Below are positions 10,613 through 19,535 of a DNA stretch of 34,470 bases, piece by piece. The notes under the pieces were generated by a model. The model made no database searches. It saw only the letters and a list, made by a program, of their open reading frames with translations, and was not told the origin of the DNA. Each line of letters opens with the position of its first letter. The stretch's first letter is position 1. The position numbers and the translations under genes are program-made. Origin of the DNA: a bacterium (GTDB taxonomy: Bacteria; Patescibacteriota; Saccharimonadia; Saccharimonadales; UBA4665); assembly GCA_021781915.1 (NCBI GenBank), contig JAJXVX010000002.1, positions 1-34,470 of the forward strand, given 5' to 3'.

Positions 10613-10969
10613 ATGAATAAACTGACTATTAAAAGAGCACATAAAGCTTTACGAAAAAATCGGATAAGGAGTGTTATCAATGGCACTTCCGTCAGACCAC
10701 GTTTAAGTGTAACTATTTCATTAACTCATGTTTCAGCTCAGTTAATTGACGACGAGAACGATTCGACGATTGCTTATTCAACCACTATTGGGTTAAAAAA
10801 AGAAATCGGTAGCATGACCAAGAAAGCTGAGTTTGTCGGTGCCGATGTTGCTAAAAAAGCAATTAAAAAAGGCATTAAAACAGTTGTTTTCGATCGTAAT
10901 GGAAAATTGTATCATGGTCGCATAAAGGCTTTAGCTGATAGTGCTAGAGCTGAAGGATTGGAGTTTTAA
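10613..10969 (+). CDS. rplR: 50S ribosomal protein L18
   Basis: 118 aa; VRPRLSVTISLTHVSAQLIDDEN, FDRNGKLYHGRIKALADSARAEGLEF. Confidence 0.97.
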   Translation: MNKLTIKRAHKALRKNRIRSVINGTSVRPRLSVTISLTHVSAQLIDDENDSTIAYSTTIGLKKEIGSMTKKAEFVGADVAKKAIKKGIKTVVFDRNGKLYHGRIKALADSARAEGLEF

Positions 10970-10970
10970 T

Positions 10971-11501
10971 ATGGATAATAATAGGAATAATAGAAGACTT
11001 GATGCTGCCTTTGCCGAAAAAGCATTCGATGAAAGAACGCTAGATATTGGTAGAATTGCTAGAGTTGTTAAGGGTGGTCGAAGATTTAGATTCCGAGCTC
11101 TTGTCGTCGTTGGTGATAAGAAAGGCAAGGTTGGGATTGGTGTTGCTAAAGGGTCGGATGTTACCGCTGCCGTTACTAAGGCTGTTGAAGTGGCTAAAAA
11201 GAACTTTATTACAGTTAAAACATATAAGGGTACGATTCCTCATGAAGTTCAAGCTAAAGTTGGTGGATCGAATATCCTTCTAAAACCTGCTTCGGTTGGT
11301 ACTGGATTAATTGCCGGCGGTATCGTTAGAAGTATTCTTGAAGTGGGTGGTGTATCAGATGTCTTATCTAAATCCTTAGGCTCTTCAAGTAAATTGAACA
11401 CTGCCTATGCTACAATAGAAGCCTTAAATCAATTGGTTGAAAGTAAGGATTGGATTACTAATATAGATAAGAAGAAATCAGCTAAAAAGGTAGAGGCTTA
11501 A
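10971..11501 (+). CDS. rpsE: 30S ribosomal protein S5
   Basis: Start moved to ATG 10971 (MDNNRNNRR...) from the ORF-track start at 10941, which overlaps rplR; RIARVVKGGRRFRFRALVVVGDKKGKVGIGVAKGSDV. Confidence 0.96.
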   Translation: MDNNRNNRRLDAAFAEKAFDERTLDIGRIARVVKGGRRFRFRALVVVGDKKGKVGIGVAKGSDVTAAVTKAVEVAKKNFITVKTYKGTIPHEVQAKVGGSNILLKPASVGTGLIAGGIVRSILEVGGVSDVLSKSLGSSSKLNTAYATIEALNQLVESKDWITNIDKKKSAKKVEA

Positions 11502-11505
11502 AGTT

Positions 11506-11967
11506 ATGAAATTTAATGAATTAGTAGTCGCAAAATCCAAGAAAAAGATCCGAGTCGGTCGAGGTATCTCGGCTGGACGCGGTAAAACTGCTGGACGAGG
11601 AACTAAAGGTCAAAAATCAAGGACTGGATCATCTGCAAAGCCTGGTTTCTCCGGCGGTCAAAATCCACTGATGCAACAGTTACCAAAATTACCTGGCTTT
11701 AAGAGTCATATCATTAAAGCCGAAAATGTAAGTACCGCACAATTAAATTCTCTTAAGGCTGCAATTGTTGATACTACAGTCCTTCACGATAATGGCTTAA
11801 TTTCTAGTCCTTATGTTAAGGTAAAGTTACTCTTTGCCGGCGAGGTAACCAAAAAATTAACCGTTAAACTACCTCTCGCTAGTCAGAAGGCAATTGAAAC
11901 CATTGAAGCTAATGGTGGAATATTTGAAAAAGTTGATCGTTTAGCTAGGCCTACAACAAAACAATAA
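11506..11967 (+). CDS. rplO: 50S ribosomal protein L15
   Basis: 153 aa; RVGRGISAGRGKTAGRGTKGQKSRTG, GFSGGQNPLMQQLPKLPGF. Confidence 0.98.
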   Translation: MKFNELVVAKSKKKIRVGRGISAGRGKTAGRGTKGQKSRTGSSAKPGFSGGQNPLMQQLPKLPGFKSHIIKAENVSTAQLNSLKAAIVDTTVLHDNGLISSPYVKVKLLFAGEVTKKLTVKLPLASQKAIETIEANGGIFEKVDRLARPTTKQ

Positions 11968-11996
11968 AATATTGTAGAATTAAATAAACTTATTTC

Positions 11997-13493
11997 ATGA
12001 ATTGGAAAGTAATTTGGCTATCTTTAAAAGAGAAGGATATGAGAAATCGTATCTTAGCTGTTATTGGTATCTTATTGGTCTTTCGTGTTCTAGCTCAATT
12101 ACCCGTACCGATAGCTAATGCTACTACACTTCACTCATTACTACAGAATCTGTTTAATTCATCATCGGCACCCCAATTTTTGAATTTTGTGAATGTTTTG
12201 TCTGGCGGTGCTCTAGCTAACTTCTCCATAATGATCGCCGGACTTGGACCGTATATTAATGCTTCGATTATTATGCAGCTATTAACCAAGGCAATCCCTA
12301 AGCTTGAAGCCCTTCATAAAGACGGAGAATTTGGGCAAAAGAAAATTAATCAGTATACAAGGATTTTAACGTTTCCTCTTGCTGTCATACAATCAGTTGG
12401 CTCGATTTATTTGATTAGACAGGCTGCTCAGAGCTTGGGTGGATCGGCTGCTACAGATATTACCGCTAATGCATCTATATTGCAGTGGGTGCTTATGGTT
12501 GGAGCCCTAACAGGTGGTTCTATGCTTTTAATGTGGCTAGGTGAACTTATTACCGAACAAAGCATCGGAAACGGAATCTCATTAATCATTACTGTTGGGA
12601 TTGTCAGTCGATTACCTCAAAATATTAAAAGTATAATTACATCGTTTAGTTCATCTAGTCACTGGAGAATATTCCATCATTGGACTCTGCCTTTCTCAAG
12701 GACAACATTCTATTATTCTATAGTTGTGATTGGATCAATTTTGTTAGTGACGTATCTAGTTGTTCTACTCAATGAGGCTTCACGAAATCTGACTGTATCA
12801 TATGCCAAAAGAGTTCAAGGAAACAGGGCTTATGGAGGCGTCACAACCATACTACCAGTTAAATTAATTACCGCCGGAGTCATACCTATAATATTTGCTG
12901 TTGCTTTCTTGAGTGTTCCGTCTTTTGTCGGACAGCTCTTACAAGGCATACATAGTACACATTGGAGCTCTGTGGGTACTAAATTAGTTTCGTGGTTCTC
13001 GGCTCCGACAGGTACGACCTTTAAAACTGAAGGATGGATTGCTTATATTTATCCGGTTACATATTTTCTATTAGTTTTTATTTTTACTTACTTCTATACA
13101 TCCATTACATTTAATGCGCAGGAAATTGCTGAAAACCTACATAAGCAAGGCGGCTTTATTGAGGGCGTTCGATCTGGACTTCAAACCGAAAAACATTTAT
13201 CTAAAATTGTTAACCGACTAACTTTCTTTGGTGCTTTGAGTCTTGCTATGTTAGCTCTTCTACCTATCATTGCCCAGGTATTCGTTAAAGTAAGCGTAAC
13301 TATTGGTGGTACAAGTGTGTTGATTTTAGTATCAGTTGCCCTGCAAACCCTCCGATCAGTTGAATCGAGAGCCTATATGGTGACATATGATAACTATACT
13401 GAATCTGATTTCTTTCATGATGAAGATAGTAAGACTATTAAAAAAACAAACAAGATAAAGTTTTTACCAAGACTTAAAAGTAAACAATCTTAA
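11997..13493 (+). CDS. secY: Preprotein translocase subunit SecY
   Basis: 498 aa multi-pass protein; VLSGGALANFSIMIAGLGPYINASIIMQLL, GNGISLIITVGIVSRLP, GGFIEGVRSGLQTEKHL; between rplO and infA. Confidence 0.98.
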   Translation: MNWKVIWLSLKEKDMRNRILAVIGILLVFRVLAQLPVPIANATTLHSLLQNLFNSSSAPQFLNFVNVLSGGALANFSIMIAGLGPYINASIIMQLLTKAIPKLEALHKDGEFGQKKINQYTRILTFPLAVIQSVGSIYLIRQAAQSLGGSAATDITANASILQWVLMVGALTGGSMLLMWLGELITEQSIGNGISLIITVGIVSRLPQNIKSIITSFSSSSHWRIFHHWTLPFSRTTFYYSIVVIGSILLVTYLVVLLNEASRNLTVSYAKRVQGNRAYGGVTTILPVKLITAGVIPIIFAVAFLSVPSFVGQLLQGIHSTHWSSVGTKLVSWFSAPTGTTFKTEGWIAYIYPVTYFLLVFIFTYFYTSITFNAQEIAENLHKQGGFIEGVRSGLQTEKHLSKIVNRLTFFGALSLAMLALLPIIAQVFVKVSVTIGGTSVLILVSVALQTLRSVESRAYMVTYDNYTESDFFHDEDSKTIKKTNKIKFLPRLKSKQS

Positions 13494-13500
13494 AAAACAC

Positions 13501-13528
13501 TTTACAAACTATTTTTTACTGCTATAAT
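13501..13528 (+). promoter_or_regulatory. Putative promoter for the infA-rpmJ-rpsM... operon
   Basis: TTTACA (13501-13506), 16-nt spacer, TATAAT (13523-13528), 17 nt before the infA ATG. Confidence 0.55.
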
Positions 13529-13545
13529 TAAACCTTGTTATATTT

Positions 13546-13767
13546 ATGTCCAGTTCTAAAGAAGTAATTGAGCTTAGTGGTACAGTTGTCGAGACCTTAC
13601 CCGGTACTCAATTTAAGGTAGAACTAGAAAATGGACACAGAATTATAGCTCATGTAGCCGGTAAAATGAGAAAACATTTCATTCGAATTGTACCCGGAGA
13701 CAGCGTGACGGTTGAGCTGACACCTTATGATCTTACTAAGGGTCGAATCACCTATCGCAAAGCTTAA
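13546..13767 (+). CDS. infA: Translation initiation factor IF-1
   Basis: 73 aa; [64 protein letters not shown]. Confidence 0.99.
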   Translation: MSSSKEVIELSGTVVETLPGTQFKVELENGHRIIAHVAGKMRKHFIRIVPGDSVTVELTPYDLTKGRITYRKA

Positions 13768-13826
13768 AAGTTTATAAATTAAGAAGCAGTGAGTTGTCGT
13801 ACTACTAGAAAGGTAAGATAATCCGC

Positions 13827-13943
13827 ATGAAAGTGCGTGCAAGCGTTAAAAAAATCAGTCCAGATGATATTGTCGTTCGACGAAAAGGACGAGTTTATAT
13901 TATCAATAAATTAAAACCTAAGCACAAACAGAGGCAGGGCTAA
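13827..13943 (+). CDS. rpmJ: 50S ribosomal protein L36, Cys-free (zinc-independent) form; missed by the ORF track
   Basis: Own translation of ATG 13827 to TAA 13943: [38 protein letters not shown] (38 aa); MKVRASVKK and PKHKQRQG are L36 hallmarks; located between infA and rpsM. Confidence 0.96.
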   Translation: MKVRASVKKISPDDIVVRRKGRVYIINKLKPKHKQRQG

Positions 13944-13944
13944 T

Positions 13945-14331
13945 ATGGCTAGAATTTCAGGAGTCACCCTACCAAACAATAAACAAGTTTGGATTGGTTT
14001 AACTTATATTTATGGTATTGGTCAAAAAACCAGTCTAGATATTTTAAGTAAAGCCGGAATCGAAGGTACTATTAGGATTAAAGACTTAACTGACTCAGAT
14101 ATATCTAAAATCCAAGAAGTTATTAACAATGAAGTAACTGTCGAAGGTGAACTTCAGAGAATCGTTACTTCTAATATCAAAAGATTAAAAGATATCAAAT
14201 CATACCGAGGTATGAGGCATAGTGCAAATTTACCTTCCAGGGGTCAGAGAACTAAAACTAATGCTAGAACTCGTCGTGGTAAAAAAGTAACGGTTGGTGG
14301 TACAGCTAAGAAATCACCGGCAAAGACTTAG
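13945..14331 (+). CDS. rpsM: 30S ribosomal protein S13
   Basis: 128 aa; MARISGVTLPNNKQVWIGLTYIYGIG, SYRGMRHSANLPSRGQRTKTNARTRRG. Confidence 0.98.
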   Translation: MARISGVTLPNNKQVWIGLTYIYGIGQKTSLDILSKAGIEGTIRIKDLTDSDISKIQEVINNEVTVEGELQRIVTSNIKRLKDIKSYRGMRHSANLPSRGQRTKTNARTRRGKKVTVGGTAKKSPAKT

Positions 14332-14349
14332 GGATTATGAGGATATAAT

Positions 14350-14739
14350 ATGGTTGATACAGTAATAAAAAAGAAGAAATCTAAAAAAAATGTTCCACAC
14401 GCTCAGGTTCATGTTTTTGCTAGTTTTAATAACACAATAATTACTTTCACTGATCCAAGTGGAAATGTTTTAGCCAGTTCAAGTTCCGGTGCTTGTGGCT
14501 TTAGAGGTTCAAAAAAAGGTACTGCTTATGCAGCACAGGTTGCTAGTGAAAAAGCCGGTCAAATTGCCAAACAACAATTTGGCGTACTAAAAGCTGATAT
14601 TTTTGTTAAAGGAATTGGTTTAGGCCGAGATTCAGCTATCCGTTCTTTAAGTTCATTAGAGATTGCCGTTGATAGCATCACTGACGTAACTGGGGTTCCA
14701 CACGGTGGAGTGAGACCTAAGAAAGCAAGAAGGATTTAA
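14350..14739 (+). CDS. rpsK: 30S ribosomal protein S11
   Basis: 129 aa; VHVFASFNNTIITFTDPSGNVLASSSSG, TDVTGVPHGGVRPKKARRI. Confidence 0.99.
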   Translation: MVDTVIKKKKSKKNVPHAQVHVFASFNNTIITFTDPSGNVLASSSSGACGFRGSKKGTAYAAQVASEKAGQIAKQQFGVLKADIFVKGIGLGRDSAIRSLSSLEIAVDSITDVTGVPHGGVRPKKARRI

Positions 14740-14740
14740 A

Positions 14741-15367
14741 ATGGCTAGAGACAGACAATCTATTGTTAAAATGAGCCGAAGAGAGGGTTATGCTCTTCAT
14801 CCTAAGGCCCATAAGGCTCTCGTTAAACGAAGTGCTTTACCTGGTTATAATCCAAATAGCCGATCAAGAGGCGGTGGTTCATCGAGCCAATATACTTTGC
14901 AGTTGAGAGAAAAGCAAAAAGTGAAGCGAATCTACGGTTTGCTCGAAAGACAGTTTTCCAATTTAATGAAGGAGGCAACTCGTTCGACTGATCAACAGGC
15001 CGGTGTTAAATTACTTGAGTTGTTGGAAAAAAGATTGGACAATGTAATTTATAGAGCAGGTTTTGCCCCATCACGACGTTCATCCAGGCAACTGTCCACG
15101 CATGGACATTTCCTATTAAACGGTACAAGGGTTGATATACCTTCAATTAAAGTTAAGCCTGGCGATATCATTACTCTTAGACCTAAATCAGTCAAATCAG
15201 AATTCTTTACTAAATTAGATGATAACAGTCCAGCACCCTCAGAAATACCCGGATGGCTTAAAGTTAATAGGAAAAAGTTTGAAATTTCAGTCGTCGGTAC
15301 ACCAAGTCGAGATGATGCCGAAGTCGATATCAATGAAAAGTTAATAGTTGAATATTACTCACGATAA
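14741..15367 (+). CDS. rpsD: 30S ribosomal protein S4, Cys-free form
   Basis: 208 aa; EKQKVKRIYGLLERQF, LLELLEKRLDNVIYRAGFAPSRRSSRQLSTHGHFLLNG (S4 domain). Confidence 0.98.
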   Translation: MARDRQSIVKMSRREGYALHPKAHKALVKRSALPGYNPNSRSRGGGSSSQYTLQLREKQKVKRIYGLLERQFSNLMKEATRSTDQQAGVKLLELLEKRLDNVIYRAGFAPSRRSSRQLSTHGHFLLNGTRVDIPSIKVKPGDIITLRPKSVKSEFFTKLDDNSPAPSEIPGWLKVNRKKFEISVVGTPSRDDAEVDINEKLIVEYYSR

Positions 15368-15382
15368 GAGAGGAAAATAGTA

Positions 15383-16330
15383 ATGTCAAATAATTTATAT
15401 ACACCAAACATCGTAGACGTAAATGAGCACCACGATTCAAGCGCTACTTTTGTCATAGAACCACTACATACTGGATATGGTAATACACTAGGAAACTCAT
15501 TAAGACGAGTTTTACTATCCTCAATCGCCGGTGCTGCAGTAACAGCCTTTAAAATTGAAGGTATTACCCACGAGTTTACAGATGTAGATGGAGTCGTGGA
15601 AGATGTTGTCGATATTATGCAAAATATTAAGGGAATCCGATTTAGGGTTTACGGTGATGAAAAACACACTGTTCGTTTAACCAAATCAGGTAAAGGTAAG
15701 GTTACAGCTAAAGATATTGAGGCAAACGCTGATATTGAAATAGTTAACCCTGAGCATGTGATTGCGACTATCGATGATGACAAAGCTAAACTGGTAATCG
15801 ATTTTGTAGTAGAAGTTGGTCGTGGATATCGCTCTATTGAAGAAAGCACAATTCGCAAAGCTAGTGACATGATAGCTGTTGATTCAATCTTTAGTCCTGT
15901 ACTGCGAGTTCGATATAAAGTTGAGAATACTCGTGTTGGACAAGCAACCGATCTAGACAAATTGTTATTAACAGTCGATACAGATGGTTCGATAACACCT
16001 AGAGATGCTTTCGAAGAAGCAGCTGCAATCTTGATAAATCAATACACTGCTTTGGCCGGCAAAACACGTGTAACATTCACACCGGAAAATGAAGTTGATG
16101 AAACTGACTACAGTGTTAAAGAAAAAGAAGACGATGAAAATTCTGTATTAAATACTTCTATCGAAGATTTGAATCTATCAGCTCGTACAACGAATGCGTT
16201 GATTAATAATGACATACATACTATTAAGGATTTATTCAGCCTAAATGATGCTGAGCTAAAGGATCTAAAAGGTTTTGGAAGTCGTGCGCTCGATGAAGTT
16301 AAAGAAAAGTTAGCTGAATTGGAGCTTTAA
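15383..16330 (+). CDS. rpoA: DNA-directed RNA polymerase subunit alpha
   Basis: 315 aa; FVIEPLHTGYGNTLGNSLRRVLLSSIAGAAVTAFKIEG; C-terminal IEDLNLSARTTNALINNDIHTIKDL. Confidence 0.99.
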   Translation: MSNNLYTPNIVDVNEHHDSSATFVIEPLHTGYGNTLGNSLRRVLLSSIAGAAVTAFKIEGITHEFTDVDGVVEDVVDIMQNIKGIRFRVYGDEKHTVRLTKSGKGKVTAKDIEANADIEIVNPEHVIATIDDDKAKLVIDFVVEVGRGYRSIEESTIRKASDMIAVDSIFSPVLRVRYKVENTRVGQATDLDKLLLTVDTDGSITPRDAFEEAAAILINQYTALAGKTRVTFTPENEVDETDYSVKEKEDDENSVLNTSIEDLNLSARTTNALINNDIHTIKDLFSLNDAELKDLKGFGSRALDEVKEKLAELEL

Positions 16331-16333
16331 ACT

Positions 16334-16753
16334 ATGCATCGTCACGGATATAAAGGTAGAAAATTTCATCGAAAAACAGATCAACGAACTGCTTTAATTA
16401 AAGGTTTAGCTGATTCTCTGATTAAATATGAAACAATTAAGACTTCATATTTTAAGGCTAAAGATCTAGTGCCTTATGTTGAAAAGCTTATAACAAAATC
16501 TAAAATTGGTGATTTACACAATCGAAGACAAGTTATTTCAAAATTACAGACATTGGCAAGTGCTAACAAATTAGTCGATGAAATAGCTCCTAAATTAACT
16601 AAGAGAAACTCTGGTTACCTTCGCATAACTAAACTTGAAAACCGCAGAGGTGACAATGCTTTAATGGCTCAAATATCTTTTGTAGATGATTTAAATTCTT
16701 CCGTCAACACAAAAAAAACTAAAAGCGTCGAAGCCAAATCGGAGACTAAGTAA
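16334..16753 (+). CDS. rplQ: 50S ribosomal protein L17
   Basis: 139 aa; MHRHGYKGRKFHRKTDQRTALIKGLADSLIKYETIKTS. Confidence 0.97.
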   Translation: MHRHGYKGRKFHRKTDQRTALIKGLADSLIKYETIKTSYFKAKDLVPYVEKLITKSKIGDLHNRRQVISKLQTLASANKLVDEIAPKLTKRNSGYLRITKLENRRGDNALMAQISFVDDLNSSVNTKKTKSVEAKSETK

Positions 16754-17199
16754 TGAAAACTTATAGTGCAAAACCTTCAGATATAACAAGAACTTGGTAT
16801 ATTCTTGATGCTAAAGATCTAACTTTAGGCAGATTGTCGACCAAAATCGCTACTCTTCTGTTAGGGAAAAATAAACCTGAGTTTACTAAACATATTGATT
16901 GTGGTGATTATGTTATAGTTCTTAATTCTGATCAATTAGTTGTGACTGGCAAAAAAATGACAGACAAATCATATTTCCATCATTCAAATTATCCTGGTGG
17001 AATCAAAGAAATTAAATTACAAGACCAAATCATTAAAGACTCAACTCAGGTTATTATTAAAGCAGTTAAAGGTATGATACCAGATAATCGACTTAAGACC
17101 GATCGTCTTGCTCGACTAAAAGTATATAGTGGCGAAGATCATCCACACATGCCGCAAAAACCGGTTAAATTATCTTTAAAGGGAGCTTCCAATGGTTAA
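16753..17199 (+). CDS. rplM: 50S ribosomal protein L13
   Basis: 148 aa; RTWYILDAKDLTLGRLSTKIATLLLGKNKPEFTKHIDCGDYVIVLN; overlaps rpsI start by 8 nt. Confidence 0.98.
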   Translation: MKTYSAKPSDITRTWYILDAKDLTLGRLSTKIATLLLGKNKPEFTKHIDCGDYVIVLNSDQLVVTGKKMTDKSYFHHSNYPGGIKEIKLQDQIIKDSTQVIIKAVKGMIPDNRLKTDRLARLKVYSGEDHPHMPQKPVKLSLKGASNG

Positions 17200-17590
17200 A
17201 CAAGAATATCATTACGCCTTAGGTAGAAGAAAAAGTTCAACCGCTAGAGTACGCTTGGTGCCTGGTACGGGAAAAATTATCGTTAACGCTAAACCTGTTG
17301 AGGACTATTTTGCTGGTTCAAAGACTCTTAATTCAAAAATTGTTGAACCTTTTATACTATTAGATTTGTTTAATAAGTATGATGCTACAATAGTTGTCTC
17401 TGGCGGTGGTCATAGTTCACAGTCAGAAGCGATTAGATTAGCTATTTCTAAAGCTTTAGTTTTAGTTAATAATGATTTTAAAAGTACGCTTAAGAGATCA
17501 GATTTACTCAGCCGAGACTCGAGAGACAAAGAGCGAAAGAAATTCGGTCTTAAGGGTGCTCGAAAACAAAGACAGTTTACGAAGCGTTAG
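17192..17590 (+). CDS. rpsI: 30S ribosomal protein S9
   Basis: 132 aa; YALGRRKSSTARVRLVPGTGKIIVNAKPVEDYF; C-terminal KKFGLKGARKQRQFTKR. Confidence 0.99.
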   Translation: MVKQEYHYALGRRKSSTARVRLVPGTGKIIVNAKPVEDYFAGSKTLNSKIVEPFILLDLFNKYDATIVVSGGGHSSQSEAIRLAISKALVLVNNDFKSTLKRSDLLSRDSRDKERKKFGLKGARKQRQFTKR

Positions 17591-17608
17591 TCTTATCGCT
17601 GAATACTG

Positions 17609-17614
17609 TATAAT
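17609..17614 (+). promoter_or_regulatory. Putative -10 box for trpS (likely leaderless start)
   Basis: TATAAT 9 nt before the ATG at 17624; no SD. Confidence 0.45.
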
Positions 17615-17623
17615 ATTTCATAA

Positions 17624-18652
17624 ATGGACAAATCTATTATTTTAACCGGCGTAAGGGCTAATGCCGATTTTACAATCGGTAATTATCTTGGTGCGATTGT
17701 ACCAATGGTTAAATTACAAAAAAATTTTTCCAAAGACCATCAAATTAATATTTTTGTACCTGATCTACATAGTTTCACCACTCCGGTTGAGCATAAAGAT
17801 CTTTATCTTCAGATTATTCGAAGTTTAAAATATTATGTTGCCTCTGGAATAGATTTAACTGATGATAATGTTTTTATCTATCGTCAAAGCTACATAGCTT
17901 CTCATAGTGAACTAACCGTTATTCTTAATAATTTCACATACTTTGGTGAGCTATCTAGAATGACTCAATTCAAAGAAAAAAAAGGCGATGATGATAATGT
18001 CTCGGTGGGTCTTTTTGATTATCCAGTCTTAATGGCCTCGGATATACTTCTTTATGGTGCTCACTGGGTTCCTGTTGGTGATGATCAAAGGCAACATTTA
18101 GAATTGGCTAGAGACATTGCTCTTAGGGTAAACAATAAATTTAATTCCGATATATTTGTCATACCGGAGGAATGGTCTAAGCAACAAGAATTTATTGGTC
18201 GTACAGACGGTATTAGAATTAGGAGTTTAACTGACCCAACTAAAAAGATGTCTAAATCTGACAGTGATCCAAACGGTTCTATTTTACTTTCTGATGATCC
18301 TAGCTTGGCGGTAAAAAAGATTATGTCAGCTACAACCGATTCTAATGGTAAAATCGAGTTTGATATGGAAAAAAATCCTGGGATATCAAATTTAATACAT
18401 ATCCTATCTTTACTGATCGACGAACCCCTCGAGATGACTATAAAAAATTGGAATGGAAAAACGAACTACTTAGAATTGAAACAGGCAGTTGCCGATGAGA
18501 TTAAGATATTATTGCAACATTTAAAGAATAATATGTCTAATATGGATGAATCTGAACTTATGAGAAAATTAGAATCAAGTGAGTATTTAATGCGTGATGT
18601 TGCTGTCCAGAGGCTATATAAAATTCAACAAGCAGTGGGTCTGAGACCTTAA
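17624..18652 (+). CDS. trpS: Tryptophanyl-tRNA synthetase
   Basis: 342 aa class I aaRS; TGVRANADFTIGNYLGAI, PVLMASDILLYGAHWVPVGDDQRQHLELARDIA, KKMSKSD motif. Confidence 0.97.
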   Translation: MDKSIILTGVRANADFTIGNYLGAIVPMVKLQKNFSKDHQINIFVPDLHSFTTPVEHKDLYLQIIRSLKYYVASGIDLTDDNVFIYRQSYIASHSELTVILNNFTYFGELSRMTQFKEKKGDDDNVSVGLFDYPVLMASDILLYGAHWVPVGDDQRQHLELARDIALRVNNKFNSDIFVIPEEWSKQQEFIGRTDGIRIRSLTDPTKKMSKSDSDPNGSILLSDDPSLAVKKIMSATTDSNGKIEFDMEKNPGISNLIHILSLLIDEPLEMTIKNWNGKTNYLELKQAVADEIKILLQHLKNNMSNMDESELMRKLESSEYLMRDVAVQRLYKIQQAVGLRP

Positions 18653-19531
18653 ATGAGATTAGTGTATAAAAATACTAAAAAACAGAGACTTGATTATTAT
18701 TTAAAAGATAAGCTAAAAGATTTAAATCGTTCTATCATCAGTAAGCTAATTAAAAATGGCGATATACTCGTTAACGGTGTTAAAGCTTCAAAAAATGGCC
18801 AGAAAGTAGGTCCAGAGGATCAAATAAAAATTAATTTAGAAAATCTAAAAATCTCTAGCAATCAACCGGACTTTAAATTAAAAATCATTTATGAAGATGT
18901 AAATGTCGTTGTTATCGAAAAACCAATCGGTCTGCTCTCTCATTCGAAAGGTGACTATAATCCCGAGAACTCGGTCAACTCATTATTAATAGATAAAACA
19001 GATAACCTCTCAGGTAATAGAGGAGGCATTGTTCATCGTTTAGATCGAGCCACTGATGGGGTAATGATATATGCTAAGACTGAAAACAGTTTAAAATATC
19101 TCCAAAAATTATTCTCGACCAGAAAAGTAGAAAAAGAATATTTCGCAGTGACCGAAGGCATTCCTCAAGAGAAGCATGCAATTATAGATATGCCAATAAA
19201 AAGAGATTCTAAGAATCCAAAGAAGTTTGTTGGAAATCCTGAGGGAAAATCGGCTAAAACTGAGTATGAAGTTATTGAAATAAATGATTCCAAGAACTTA
19301 GCTTTGATAAGACTTAAGCCATTTACTGGCAGGACGCATCAAATCAGAGTACATTTAAAATCTATAAATTGCCCTATAGCTGGAGATCAATTATATAATT
19401 TTTCAACATCTTCAAAATATACACGAATGTATCTACATGCCTACAGACTGTCTTTGAAATTACCCGGAGATAATAACACTTCAGATTTTATATCAGCTAT
19501 TCCAAAAGAGTTTAAAGAAGTATTAAAATAA
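18653..19531 (+). CDS. RluA/RluD-family 23S rRNA pseudouridine synthase with S4 domain
   Basis: 292 aa; GGIVHRLDRATDGVMIYAKT catalytic motif, GRTHQIRVHLKSINCPIAGDQLY; N-terminal S4-like domain. Confidence 0.93.
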   Translation: MRLVYKNTKKQRLDYYLKDKLKDLNRSIISKLIKNGDILVNGVKASKNGQKVGPEDQIKINLENLKISSNQPDFKLKIIYEDVNVVVIEKPIGLLSHSKGDYNPENSVNSLLIDKTDNLSGNRGGIVHRLDRATDGVMIYAKTENSLKYLQKLFSTRKVEKEYFAVTEGIPQEKHAIIDMPIKRDSKNPKKFVGNPEGKSAKTEYEVIEINDSKNLALIRLKPFTGRTHQIRVHLKSINCPIAGDQLYNFSTSSKYTRMYLHAYRLSLKLPGDNNTSDFISAIPKEFKEVLK

Positions 19532-19535
19532 TCCT

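Noticed and set aside
11951-11977. Inverted repeat CTACAA...TTGTAG between rplO and secY as a terminator
   Set aside because: Only 6 bp with a ~15-nt loop and no following U-tract; it overlaps a plausible secY -10 instead.
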